From: Schaalia radingae
Lineage (GTDB): Bacteria > Actinomycetota > Actinomycetes > Actinomycetales > Actinomycetaceae
Assembly (NCBI RefSeq): GCF_900106055.1
Contig: NZ_LT629792.1
Coordinates: 1,054,001 to 1,118,000, forward strand
Reading direction: 5' to 3'
DNA: 64,000 nucleotides
Made by a program: the position numbers and the translations under genes. Under the pieces are notes generated by a model. That model made no database searches, was not told the DNA's origin, and saw nothing but the letters and a program-made list of their open reading frames with translations. This document shows, piece after piece, positions 17,011 to 25,926 of the stretch (position 1 is its first letter; every line of letters begins with the position of its first letter).

Positions 17011-18259
17011 TCGCGAAGAATTGACGCTCACGCTGGGAGAACCTGCACACGGTGGAGCATGCGTCGCCCGAGACGACGACGGTCGCGTCGTTTTCGTGCG
17101 ACATGGGCTGCCCGGTGAGAAAGTCGTGGCACGTGTGAGTGCCACCCGCAAGCGCCTTGCATGGGCCAATGTAATCGAGGTGCTCGAGGCAAGCCCTGAC
17201 CGTGTCGAGCCGGCATGGCCGCAGGCTGCTCGCGAAAAGATCGGTGGAGCCGAACTGTGCCATGTGCGTCCCGCAGCCCAGCGCACCTGGAAGGAAGACG
17301 TGCTGCGTGGACAGATCCGGCGCGTCGGGGGAGAGGGCCTGGCACAAGCCGTCGACTCGATCGGAGGCGTCCACGTGCAGGCGTGCCCGGGCGATGAGGA
17401 TCCGGACGACTTACTGCTGCACAGGCGAACACGCATCGAGCTGGTGGCTGACAAGGACGGTAGGCTGGGCATGTCGCGCTACCGGTCGAACCAGGTCGTT
17501 GCATTAGAGTCAATGCCGCTGGCCGTAGACGCACTATGCGAGATCGGCCTGTTTGACGGGAACGATTCACGGTGGCTGACCGCGTGGGGGCCGCGTGATC
17601 GTGTGCGAGCGGTCGCCTCAACGGGCGGTGACATCGCCGTGGTGACGCCGTCGGGAACGTACGACGGGCAGGGCAAGCCACTGGACCGCGAAAAGTTGCG
17701 GTGGGTCGTGGAGCCCGATCCCGAACCGTTCAACGTCCGTCCCTCGGGCTTCTGGCAGACGCATGTACGCGGTGCGCAGGTCCTGTCCGATGCTGTACGC
17801 CGTCTGGCTGGCCAGGGCAGTGCGGCAATGGAACTGTATTCGGGGGCCGGATTATTCACACGCTCGCTTGCGGGCGCGTTCGGACGCGTCGTGTCGCTCG
17901 AGGGTGACGACGGTGCCGTGGAAGATGCCGCGCTGAACCTCGGGGGAGCGGCACATGTTGAAACGTTCATCGGGGATGTTGATCATCAGGGGATCCTCGA
18001 TCTGTCCAACGAGCTGCAGTCACATGCCGATGTCGTGGTGATGGATCCGCCACGCTCGGGTGCGGGCGACGAGGTATGCCAGACGGTAGCCGCGCTTGGT
18101 TCGGAGCGAATTGTGCTCGTTTCATGCGATCCGGCGGCAGGTGCCCGTGACCTGCGGACTTTGACGGAGGGCGGATACCGCCTGACCTCCCTCGAAGCGT
18201 GGGACTTATTTCCGCACACTCACCATGTCGAATTTATCGCCGCGCTGGAGAAGGACTGA
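16994..18259 (+). CDS. TRAM-domain class I SAM-dependent RNA methyltransferase (TrmA/RlmD family)
   Basis: 421 residues. An N-terminal TRAM RNA-binding domain (about 8-65, LTLGEPAHGGACVARDDDGR) precedes a Rossmann methyltransferase: SAM site ELYSGAGLF near 281, motif IV DPPRSG near 350 and the catalytic-Cys loop SCDPAAGARDL near 377. Family members make 5-methyluridine in tRNA or 23S rRNA. The Cys cluster that binds a 4Fe-4S centre in RlmD is not conserved: the GGAELCHV segment has a single Cys. The exact uridine target cannot be assigned. In M. tuberculosis Rv2689c occupies the same place next to the APC permease. Confidence 0.85.
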   Translation: MTPPRNREELTLTLGEPAHGGACVARDDDGRVVFVRHGLPGEKVVARVSATRKRLAWANVIEVLEASPDRVEPAWPQAAREKIGGAELCHVRPAAQRTWKEDVLRGQIRRVGGEGLAQAVDSIGGVHVQACPGDEDPDDLLLHRRTRIELVADKDGRLGMSRYRSNQVVALESMPLAVDALCEIGLFDGNDSRWLTAWGPRDRVRAVASTGGDIAVVTPSGTYDGQGKPLDREKLRWVVEPDPEPFNVRPSGFWQTHVRGAQVLSDAVRRLAGQGSAAMELYSGAGLFTRSLAGAFGRVVSLEGDDGAVEDAALNLGGAAHVETFIGDVDHQGILDLSNELQSHADVVVMDPPRSGAGDEVCQTVAALGSERIVLVSCDPAAGARDLRTLTEGGYRLTSLEAWDLFPHTHHVEFIAALEKD

Positions 18260-18344
18260 GTTTCTCGGCCCGGTGGCCGCAGACGGGTTTTTCGCGCGAC
18301 ACTGCGATTTCCTGCGTGCTCTGCGCGTGATTTTCGTGTTCTCC

Positions 18345-18384
18345 TTGCAGCGTCCCCGCCCTCTGATATCTTGATATCGAGACA
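18345..18384 (+). promoter_or_regulatory. Promoter and candidate operator of aconitase gene
   Basis: TTGCAG (18345-18350) and TATCTT (18367-18372) are separated by 16 bp and make a reasonable sigma-A promoter. The 18-bp sequence TATCTTGATATCGAGACA (18367-18384) is an imperfect inverted repeat, with 7 of 9 positions paired, that covers the -10 box and the expected transcription start. That position suits a repressor. A strong AGGGGGA ribosome binding site follows. The regulator is not identified. Confidence 0.55.
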
Positions 18385-18397
18385 TTAGGGGGATCAC

Positions 18398-21211
18398 ATG
18401 GCTTTGCAAGGCAGTTTCGATGCACGCTCCACGCTCACAGTGGATGATTCGACGTACACCATCTACCGCCTCGATGCGGTGGACGGATTTGACCGGCTTC
18501 CATACTCACTGAAGATCCTGGCTGAAAACCTTCTGCGCAACGAAGACGGTGTCAACATCACCGCCGACCAGATCAACGCGCTGGCTAGCTGGGACCCGAA
18601 AGCACAACCCAGCACCGAAATCCAATTCACCCCTGCGCGCGTTGTCATGCAGGACTTCACCGGCGTTCCCTGCGTCGTCGACCTGGCCACCATGCGTGAA
18701 GCAGTGGAGGACCTGGGCGGCGACCCCTCGAAAATCAATCCGCTGGCGCCAGCGGAAATGGTTATTGACCACTCCGTGCAGATCGACGTGTACGGCACGC
18801 CGGAGGCGTTCGAAGCCAACCAGGACAAGGAATACGAACGTAACCGTGAGCGCTACCAGTTCCTGCGCTGGGGACAGGGAGCCTTTGAAAACTTCCGCGT
18901 CGTCCCACCGGGCACCGGTATCGTCCACCAGGTCAACATCGAATACCTCGCGCGCACCGTGTTCACACGCCAGGACGGCGAAGACACGCTCGCCTACCCG
19001 GATACCTGCGTCGGCACCGATTCCCACACCACGATGGTCAACGGTCTGGGCGTGCTCGGCTGGGGTGTCGGTGGTATTGAAGCCGAGGCAGCCATGCTCG
19101 GCCAGCCAGTTTCCATGCTGATCCCGCGCGTCGTCGGTTTCAAACTCTCCGGCGAGATCCCCTCCGGCGCGACCGCGACGGACGTCGTCCTCACCATCAC
19201 GCAGATGCTGCGTGAACACGGCGTGGTCGGCAAGTTCGTTGAATTCTACGGCCAGGGTGTCTCCGCTGTGCCGTTGGCAAACCGAGCCACCATCGGCAAC
19301 ATGTCGCCCGAATTCGGCTCAACCGCCGCGATCTTCCCGATCGATGACGTCACCGTTGACTACTTGCGGCTGACTGGACGCAGCGAAGAAACGCTCAAAC
19401 TGGTCGAAGCGTACGCCAAGGAACAGGGGCTGTGGCACGATCCCTCGCGCGAGGCAGAATACTCCGAGTATTTGGAACTCGACCTGTCCACAGTGGTGCC
19501 TTCCATTGCCGGCCCGAAGCGTCCGCAGGACCGCATCGAACTGAGCGCCGCCAAGGAATCATTCCGCGCCACGCTGCCGAACTATGTCAGCGAACACGAA
19601 CAGCACTCCGCTTCAGAACTCGATGAGGCACTGGCTTCCACCTTCCCTGCGTCAGATCCGGTCGATCCGAACGCCCTCGACCATGAGGACGATGACGAAC
19701 CGCGTATCGCTTCGGCAATCGACGACCGACCGCACCACATCGTGGATGTCACGTTGGCGGACGGGACGGAAACGAAACTGGATCACGGTGACGTGGCGAT
19801 CGCCTCAATCACTTCATGTACCAACACGTCCAACCCGGCGGTCATGATCGCGGCCGGTCTGCTGGCACGCAACGCAGTCAAGCGTGGACTGCAGTCCAAG
19901 CCGTGGGTGAAAACCTCACTGGCCCCTGGTTCACAGGTCGTCACAGGGTACTTCGAAAAGGCCGGACTGTGGGAGGACCTCAACGCACTCGGGTTCAACC
20001 TGGTGGGCTATGGGTGCACCACGTGTATCGGCAACTCCGGCCCGCTGCCGGACGAAATCAGCAAGGCCGTCAATGACAATGACCTGGCTGTTGTGTCCGT
20101 GCTGTCGGGTAACCGCAACTTCGAAGGTCGCATCAATCCCGACGTTAAGATGAACTACCTGGCATCCCCGCCGCTGGTCATCGCCTACGCGCTGGCCGGT
20201 ACGATGGATTTCGATTTTGAGACTGAAGCGCTGGGGCAGGACCAGGACGGCAAGGACGTGTTCCTGCGTGACATCTGGCCTGATGCGGCAGAGGTGGATG
20301 ACACAATCAACTCGTGTATCGACCGCTCCCTGTTCGAGCAGGACTATGCGGACGTGTTTGCTGGTGACCACCGCTGGCAGGGTCTCGATACTCCCGAGGG
20401 TGACACGTTTGAATGGGACGAAGATTCCACCTACGTGCGCAAACCACCGTACTTTGACGGAATGACTATGGAGACCGCTCCGGTTGAGGATATTCACGGT
20501 GCGCGAGTGCTGCTCAAGCTAGGCGATTCGGTGACAACGGATCACATTTCGCCGGCAGGCTCCTTCAAGCCGGATACGCCGGCAGGCAAGTACCTGATTG
20601 AGCGAGGAGTGGAACGCTCGCAGTTCAACTCCTACGGGTCGCGTCGCGGTAATCACGAAGTCATGATCCGAGGCACATTCGCAAATATTCGTATCCGAAA
20701 CGAAATGGTGCCCGGCGTGGAGGGCGGATTCACCCGCGACTTCACGAAGGACGATGCGCCGACCGTGCCGGTATTTGATGCGGCGATGAGCTACAGCGAA
20801 GCAGGTGTGCCACTGGTGGTTCTGGGCGGAAAGGAATACGGATCAGGCTCCTCACGTGACTGGGCAGCCAAGGGAACAGTGCTGCTGGGCGTACGCGCGG
20901 TGATCACCGAATCATTCGAACGCATCCACCGTTCGAACCTGATCGGCATGGGCGTGCTGCCGTTGCAGTTCCCTGAGGGCGAAGATCGTAATTCCCTGGG
21001 TCTGGACGGCACGGAAGTAGTCGATATCACCGGCATTGACGCGCTCAATGATGGGTCGATCCCGAAGACAGTGCATGTCAGTGCCACCCGCGAGGGTGCG
21101 GACCCCATCGAGTTCGATGCGGTCGTGCGGATTGACACGCCTGGAGAGGCTGCCTACTACCGTAATGGCGGCATTCTGCAGTATGTGTTGCGTCAGCTTG
21201 CCCAGCAGTAG
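18398..21211 (+). CDS. acnA: Aconitate hydratase
   Basis: 937 residues, the size of AcnA/iron-responsive-type aconitases. The three cysteines that hold the 4Fe-4S cluster are visible as Cys474 (SCTNTSNP) and Cys540/Cys543 ([12 protein letters not shown]). Other family motifs include [37 protein letters not shown] and the C-terminal swivel-domain sequences [14 protein letters not shown] and [13 protein letters not shown]. It interconverts citrate and isocitrate in the TCA cycle. A stretch of acidic and charged residues near 400-440 is a lineage-typical insertion between domains. The gene stands alone with its own promoter and is convergent with the next gene (6-bp gap, no terminator hairpin). 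Confidence 0.96.
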   Translation: MALQGSFDARSTLTVDDSTYTIYRLDAVDGFDRLPYSLKILAENLLRNEDGVNITADQINALASWDPKAQPSTEIQFTPARVVMQDFTGVPCVVDLATMREAVEDLGGDPSKINPLAPAEMVIDHSVQIDVYGTPEAFEANQDKEYERNRERYQFLRWGQGAFENFRVVPPGTGIVHQVNIEYLARTVFTRQDGEDTLAYPDTCVGTDSHTTMVNGLGVLGWGVGGIEAEAAMLGQPVSMLIPRVVGFKLSGEIPSGATATDVVLTITQMLREHGVVGKFVEFYGQGVSAVPLANRATIGNMSPEFGSTAAIFPIDDVTVDYLRLTGRSEETLKLVEAYAKEQGLWHDPSREAEYSEYLELDLSTVVPSIAGPKRPQDRIELSAAKESFRATLPNYVSEHEQHSASELDEALASTFPASDPVDPNALDHEDDDEPRIASAIDDRPHHIVDVTLADGTETKLDHGDVAIASITSCTNTSNPAVMIAAGLLARNAVKRGLQSKPWVKTSLAPGSQVVTGYFEKAGLWEDLNALGFNLVGYGCTTCIGNSGPLPDEISKAVNDNDLAVVSVLSGNRNFEGRINPDVKMNYLASPPLVIAYALAGTMDFDFETEALGQDQDGKDVFLRDIWPDAAEVDDTINSCIDRSLFEQDYADVFAGDHRWQGLDTPEGDTFEWDEDSTYVRKPPYFDGMTMETAPVEDIHGARVLLKLGDSVTTDHISPAGSFKPDTPAGKYLIERGVERSQFNSYGSRRGNHEVMIRGTFANIRIRNEMVPGVEGGFTRDFTKDDAPTVPVFDAAMSYSEAGVPLVVLGGKEYGSGSSRDWAAKGTVLLGVRAVITESFERIHRSNLIGMGVLPLQFPEGEDRNSLGLDGTEVVDITGIDALNDGSIPKTVHVSATREGADPIEFDAVVRIDTPGEAAYYRNGGILQYVLRQLAQQ

Positions 21212-21217
21212 AGGCTT

Positions 21218-21985
21218 CTACTGTCCGGGCGGATACCGGTGAGACAGTGCGACGATCGTGGCGCCAAGCTCCGAATCGAGCGGCCACGAGCGCGCACACT
21301 CACGGGCCGCATCGCGCAGGAGAATATGCGCCTGGTCCGGGTCGGTGCCCACGCACACTGAAGCCTGAGTGAGAAGCTCACGCACCTTCGGGTCGTGAGC
21401 GGCTTCACGGGCAACGACTTGCAATGCGTGCGCCGTCAACGGATTGACCGGCCGATGTCGGGTGGGGTGCAGCAGGGGAATGCGGCCATTGCGGATACGG
21501 CGCTCCAGTTCGCGCATGTATGCGACGAATGTTTCATCCATCATGCCGGTTGCATGCCACGTGATGCGCCGACCATGCACATCCGTCACAGTGACACAGG
21601 TTGAAGTCTGTGCCGGGCGGATTGAAATCGTCACGATGTCAAGCAGCTCAACTGTGCGCGTGCCGCGCACGGATCGCACAGCGAGGTAATCGGGCGTCAG
21701 ATAGAGCCTGCGCGGAACTTCAACGATGAGCAGAGCCAGCCCCAGCACGCTCAACCCCAGCGCCACAGCGATGATCGCGACGCGTGACTGAGTGGTGAGT
21801 TCCCGCCACAGAGCCCACGCACCAATCAGCACCATCGCGCCGTAGCACGCGATCAGTTCCAGCGGCGCGTACAGGGTGAGTGGAAGCGTGGTTGCACGCA
21901 GACGTGCCACATGATGACGCCAGAGTGCAGCACAGATACACGCGATGAGGAACGCGATCGGTATCACAATGGCCCACGCTGGCAT
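21218..21985 (-). CDS. Membrane protein with PH-like domain, function unknown
   Basis: 255 residues. Three or so N-terminal membrane segments (IVIPIAFLIACICAALW, LELIACYGAMVLIGAWALW and VAIIAVALGLSVLGLALLIV) are followed by a soluble part of bacterial-PH-domain character (LYLTPDYLAVRSVRGTRTVELLDIVTISI), in which a strand pattern is recognisable but no catalytic motif. I do not recognise a named family. The gene lies 16 nt downstream of the CLC gene on the same strand, yet a TAGACT box placed 6 nt before its ATG suggests its own leaderless transcript. Confidence 0.65.
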   Translation of the reverse strand: MPAWAIVIPIAFLIACICAALWRHHVARLRATTLPLTLYAPLELIACYGAMVLIGAWALWRELTTQSRVAIIAVALGLSVLGLALLIVEVPRRLYLTPDYLAVRSVRGTRTVELLDIVTISIRPAQTSTCVTVTDVHGRRITWHATGMMDETFVAYMRELERRIRNGRIPLLHPTRHRPVNPLTAHALQVVAREAAHDPKVRELLTQASVCVGTDPDQAHILLRDAARECARSWPLDSELGATIVALSHRYPPGQ

Positions 21986-21991
21986 AGGAGC

Positions 21992-21997
21992 AGTCTA
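21992..21997 (-). promoter_or_regulatory. Candidate -10 box for leaderless membrane protein gene
   Basis: On the minus strand TAGACT is followed by GCTCCT (6 nt) and then ATG at 21985. No Shine-Dalgarno sequence is present. No recognisable -35 element was found 16-18 bp upstream. Confidence 0.45.
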
Positions 21998-22001
21998 CCC
22001 G

Positions 22002-23834
22002 CTAGCTACGACGACGAGGATGACGCTCACGCCACCGCGAACCGAAAGAGGATTCGATACGTGCGTCGAGCGCTCGCCGTTGATCGCGATACATACGGTC
22101 AACCAGGTCGCGCCCGCTGATCCAGCCGACCATGTGGGCGGGCGCACCCTGCCCGTCGTCATGCAAGACGGGAATCCCCTCGACGCCACTGGATGTCAGC
22201 ACGCGCATGACCGTGGACGGCAGATCCGTGTCAACCACGTGCACATGTCGCAACGGCAGAGCTTCCAACGCGGTGTCATGCTCGACCCCTTCTTCACGCC
22301 AGGAGGCAATATCCAGGGCGCTGACAACACCGGACACCACGCCGTCCGCATCGACCACGGGGAGTGCCTGGGCGTGCGCTTCGCGCATTCGGGACACCGC
22401 GCGCATGATGGTGTCTGATGGGTTAAGAGTGGCAGGAGCTGGCTGCATGAGCGCCCCGGCCGGGTTGGCACCCAGCAAAGTGTGGGACACGGGATCATCG
22501 AGGATATCGCCACGCCTGCGCAGCTTTTCCGTGTAGATCGTGGAGCGTGTCAGGAACCGTGAGCATCCTGTTGCGATCACGACGGCCAGCATCATGGGAA
22601 GAATCAGCGAGTACTGGTCCGTCATCTCCACGATGATCAGAACCGCTGTCATGGGTGCACGCGCAGCCCCAGCAAAGGCAGCACCCATGCCGATTACTCC
22701 GAACACCGCTATGGACGAATCAGTGAGCGGATCAATCAGATGTCCGATCGCGCTGCCGACCATTGCACCAATGAACAGCGTCGGAGCGAACACGCCGCCC
22801 GAACCGCCCATTCCGATCGTGAAGGACGTGAAAATCATGCGACCCACAGCCAGCGCAAGCAGCGTGGCGATGGGCAGTGCGCCATGAAGAGCCTCGAGCT
22901 GGATCGGGTAGCCCGAACCGTACATGGCGGGGAAGAAAAACAGGCCAATGCCCAGCACGACTGACATGAGAGCTGCGCGAGACCACTGCGGAAACGCGAT
23001 AACTGCCGTGAGACGTTCCCACCCCCAGTCGAGCCAGTCTTCCATCGCATACAACAATTTGGAAAAGGCCAGCCCGCACAGGCCGGCAATCAGGCCGACG
23101 AGGGCGGCCCACCCTATGTCAGTCAAGGAAGCCAGGTCCACGCTGTAGTTCAGGTCAACCAGGGGCGCTGACCCCTGAAGTGCGCGGGCAACGATCGATG
23201 CCATGACAGACGATATGACGACGTAGCCGAATGTCTCTGCGGTAAAGCGCACCAAAATCACTTCGAGCGCAAAGATCGCACCAGCCAGCGGAGCATGGAA
23301 TGTGGCGGCAATACCGCCGGCAGCACCGCAGGACGCGAGCACCACGACGCGTGTGGTGGGAAGACGCACCCACGATGCGATCGTGGACCCCAGGGACGCA
23401 CCGACCTGAACGATCGGGCCTTCACGGCCAGCCGACCCGCCGCCACCGATTGTCAGGGCGGAGGAGACCAACTTGACCACCGCGACGCGGCCAGGAATCT
23501 TGCCGCCCCTTCGGCGCACCGCCAGCATGACCTCAGGGATGCCGTGTCCTTTGGCCGTGGGGGCCCATCGCCAGATCATCGGCCCATACATGAGTGCTGA
23601 CACGACGGGGACGGCAATGATCAGGATGTGTGTCCACGCCGGCCACCCGTGGGGTGCTCCGCCTGTTACCGAATAGTCCGCAGCGCCGGTGGTGGCGCGC
23701 ATCCACACGGCGATCAGCCAGTTGAAGATGACGGCTGCCAGTCCCACCACTGCGCCGACAATGCCGGCTACTACCGCGAACGCTGAACGGTGATCAGTGA
23801 CGATTGCACTGATCGCTCCACGCACGCGGCTCAT
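22002..23834 (-). CDS. CLC-family chloride channel or transporter with C-terminal CBS pair
   Basis: 610 residues. The ion-pathway motifs are GHGIP (96-100), GREGP (136-140, with the gating glutamate Glu138) and AAFAGAARAP in the second half. After about 12 hydrophobic segments a CBS-domain pair occupies roughly 465-590, typically a nucleotide-binding regulatory unit. In the antiporter CLC-ec1 the internal proton glutamate follows another Glu in the segment FIIEEM; here the segment reads FALEVI, so Val192 occupies that position. This may alter proton coupling. The gene overlaps the stop of the upstream S9 peptidase by 4 bases. Confidence 0.88.
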   Translation of the reverse strand: MSRVRGAISAIVTDHRSAFAVVAGIVGAVVGLAAVIFNWLIAVWMRATTGAADYSVTGGAPHGWPAWTHILIIAVPVVSALMYGPMIWRWAPTAKGHGIPEVMLAVRRRGGKIPGRVAVVKLVSSALTIGGGGSAGREGPIVQVGASLGSTIASWVRLPTTRVVVLASCGAAGGIAATFHAPLAGAIFALEVILVRFTAETFGYVVISSVMASIVARALQGSAPLVDLNYSVDLASLTDIGWAALVGLIAGLCGLAFSKLLYAMEDWLDWGWERLTAVIAFPQWSRAALMSVVLGIGLFFFPAMYGSGYPIQLEALHGALPIATLLALAVGRMIFTSFTIGMGGSGGVFAPTLFIGAMVGSAIGHLIDPLTDSSIAVFGVIGMGAAFAGAARAPMTAVLIIVEMTDQYSLILPMMLAVVIATGCSRFLTRSTIYTEKLRRRGDILDDPVSHTLLGANPAGALMQPAPATLNPSDTIMRAVSRMREAHAQALPVVDADGVVSGVVSALDIASWREEGVEHDTALEALPLRHVHVVDTDLPSTVMRVLTSSGVEGIPVLHDDGQGAPAHMVGWISGRDLVDRMYRDQRRALDARIESSFGSRWRERHPRRRS

Positions 23835-25831
23835 AGAGTGGTGACGCTGATCTCAGCCGCACCATCAGCGTGAAAACCCCACACTGTCGCGTAGAAACCC
23901 AGCTCACTCGCCCAGGCCTTCGCAATGCTGGCAGCAGTACGCAGCGAGTGCCCTTCGCCATCGAATTCGACGAGGGCGACCGGTCGATCCAGTTCGCGAA
24001 GCGCATCGTAAATGCTGCGTGACTGTGAAGGCAGCACGATCGTGTCCTCTGTGCCCTGCAAAAGCAGGAGTGGTGCGTGAATGTCCTGGACGTGGCAAAT
24101 CGGAGAGCGCTCCGTCCACACGGGATCGTCCAAGTTGTCCGAGCCCAGAAGCGTGTAGAAGTAGTGGGACTCAAATTTGTGGGTTTCCTGCGCCATGCGA
24201 TGCAGGTCAGACACACCTGAGGAGGATGTCCCAGCCGTAAACACGTCGGTTGTCGCCAGAGCTGACAGGGCGGTGAAACCGCCGGCGGAATGGCCGCGAA
24301 TCGCGACTCGTGCGGGATCAACGAGGCCCTGATCAATCAGGTAGCGCGCCCCGTCAGCACAGTCCATGACATCGATGATGCCCCACTGGCCGTTGAGCGC
24401 CTCACGGTATTCGCGTCCTGATCCGGTGGATCCGCGATAATTCACGTCCAGGAATGCGAAGCCGCGAGTCGTCCAGAACTGTCGGGCAATGGACAGGCCG
24501 GGGCGAGCTGACGAGGTCGGCCCGCCATGAGCGGACACGATCAGTGGCGGAAGTTCGCCGTCAGGTGCGGTGAAGTCGGGATTGACCGGCGCGTAGTAGA
24601 AGCCGTCTGCCTCATTGCCGTCGCTGGTCGTCCAGCGCACGGTCTGTGCAGTTGAAATCATCTCCTCAGCGATCTCAGCTTCCGAGGACGGGCGCAGCAC
24701 GTGCGCGTGCGAATCGGTGATCTCGACGATGGCTGGCGCGTGCGTAGGGGAGTCGGCCAGGAAAACGACGCGCCCCTCGTCGGAAGCGACGTTACCGATG
24801 GGCCACCATCCGGTTTCCCATTCTTCCAGCAGGCCATTGTCCAGTCGCACGCTGCCGACGTGCCACGTGTGATCCTGCGACCAGGAGCAGATCAGGTGCT
24901 CATGATCCAGGTTGTCGTACGAGTGCAGGCCCAGTTCCCAGTGGGGGTGTGAGAACGCGCGCTGACCGGGATGCAGGACGCGTGTACGCAGGCGATCCGT
25001 CCACGCGTGGGCATCCTCGTCCTCGTGCCATTCGAAGCCTTCAGTGCGGTACAGGTTTGCCCATCCTGAGGAATCATCCACGTGGATCAGGTCGCCGCGC
25101 AGAGTCCAGCGAGGCTCATAGACGCAGACACCTTCTCGGTCCACCAGCGTGACGTGGGTATCGATGTCACCCTCGAACGTGAGGGCGCCAACGTGCAGGA
25201 CGGACTGAGTCCACGGCATGTGCGGGTGGTTCCATGACAGCCACGCCAGCTTCGACCCATCCGGGGAGAGCGTGGGTGCCGAGCAGAAGTCGGTGCCGGA
25301 AAAGACGGTGCGAATAGGCTTCGGATCGCGCGCCGCGGAGCCGTCCAGAGGGATCGCCACCATCGTGTTGACCGGTTCACCCTGTCCCGTGTGGTCCTCA
25401 CATACGGCGTAGACCAGGGAGCGAACCTCGTCAATCTCAAAGTCGCCGTAGCGCTTCTTTTCCATCGGGGTCAGTGCCGTCAGGCCGACGGTGGGTGCGG
25501 ACATGTCGAACAGGTAGACACGGTCATCAAAGCCGTCGGAGAAAACGAGGATGTTCTCGTGGACGGCGTAGGCGCGGCCACCGTAGCCGTGGACACGGGT
25601 GCGCACATCGGGTAGGCGCACACCGTCAATCATGGGCAGGAGCTCCATCGTCTGACCCATGCCGTTACGTCGTAATAGAACGTTGCGCCCATTATCTGTA
25701 GGATGGCCTTCTACCCAATACGTGTCGGCGCCATCGATGCGTACTTGAGAAAGCGTCACGAATCGAGCCGTGAATGACTCGCCCGTGATCGGGGATTCCC
25801 ACTGGCCGTACGACTTCACTGAGGGGGACAT
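23831..25831 (-). CDS. S9 family (prolyl oligopeptidase type) serine peptidase
   Basis: 666 residues from the ATG at 25831. The first 400 residues form a beta-propeller-like region with repeated segments such as SPDGSKLAWLSW. The C-terminal alpha/beta hydrolase domain contains the nucleophile Ser515 in GHSAGG, the acid in GTEDTI and the His in EGHSLR near the end, plus SAHGGPTSSARPG and NYRGSTGSGREYRE typical of acylaminoacyl-peptidase/dipeptidyl-peptidase relatives. No signal peptide, so it is probably a cytoplasmic oligopeptidase. The ATG is chosen over a TTG two codons upstream because AGAGG is spaced correctly for the ATG. It may be cotranscribed with the downstream CLC gene. Confidence 0.88.
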   Translation of the reverse strand: MSPSVKSYGQWESPITGESFTARFVTLSQVRIDGADTYWVEGHPTDNGRNVLLRRNGMGQTMELLPMIDGVRLPDVRTRVHGYGGRAYAVHENILVFSDGFDDRVYLFDMSAPTVGLTALTPMEKKRYGDFEIDEVRSLVYAVCEDHTGQGEPVNTMVAIPLDGSAARDPKPIRTVFSGTDFCSAPTLSPDGSKLAWLSWNHPHMPWTQSVLHVGALTFEGDIDTHVTLVDREGVCVYEPRWTLRGDLIHVDDSSGWANLYRTEGFEWHEDEDAHAWTDRLRTRVLHPGQRAFSHPHWELGLHSYDNLDHEHLICSWSQDHTWHVGSVRLDNGLLEEWETGWWPIGNVASDEGRVVFLADSPTHAPAIVEITDSHAHVLRPSSEAEIAEEMISTAQTVRWTTSDGNEADGFYYAPVNPDFTAPDGELPPLIVSAHGGPTSSARPGLSIARQFWTTRGFAFLDVNYRGSTGSGREYREALNGQWGIIDVMDCADGARYLIDQGLVDPARVAIRGHSAGGFTALSALATTDVFTAGTSSSGVSDLHRMAQETHKFESHYFYTLLGSDNLDDPVWTERSPICHVQDIHAPLLLLQGTEDTIVLPSQSRSIYDALRELDRPVALVEFDGEGHSLRTAASIAKAWASELGFYATVWGFHADGAAEISVTTL

Positions 25832-25913
25832 GTGCAACCTCTGTCAACTCGGATATGCGCGTCTGTCGCGTATATCAATCCTAGCTGGAACCAACGGACT
25901 TTGAGAGGACCAT

Positions 25914-25919
25914 TAGACT
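25914..25919 (+). promoter_or_regulatory. Candidate -10 box for leaderless dxs
   Basis: TAGACT is followed by 7 nt and the ATG of dxs at 25927, with no Shine-Dalgarno sequence. Transcription would start at or within one base of the start codon. Confidence 0.5.
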
Positions 25920-25926
25920 CGTAACT

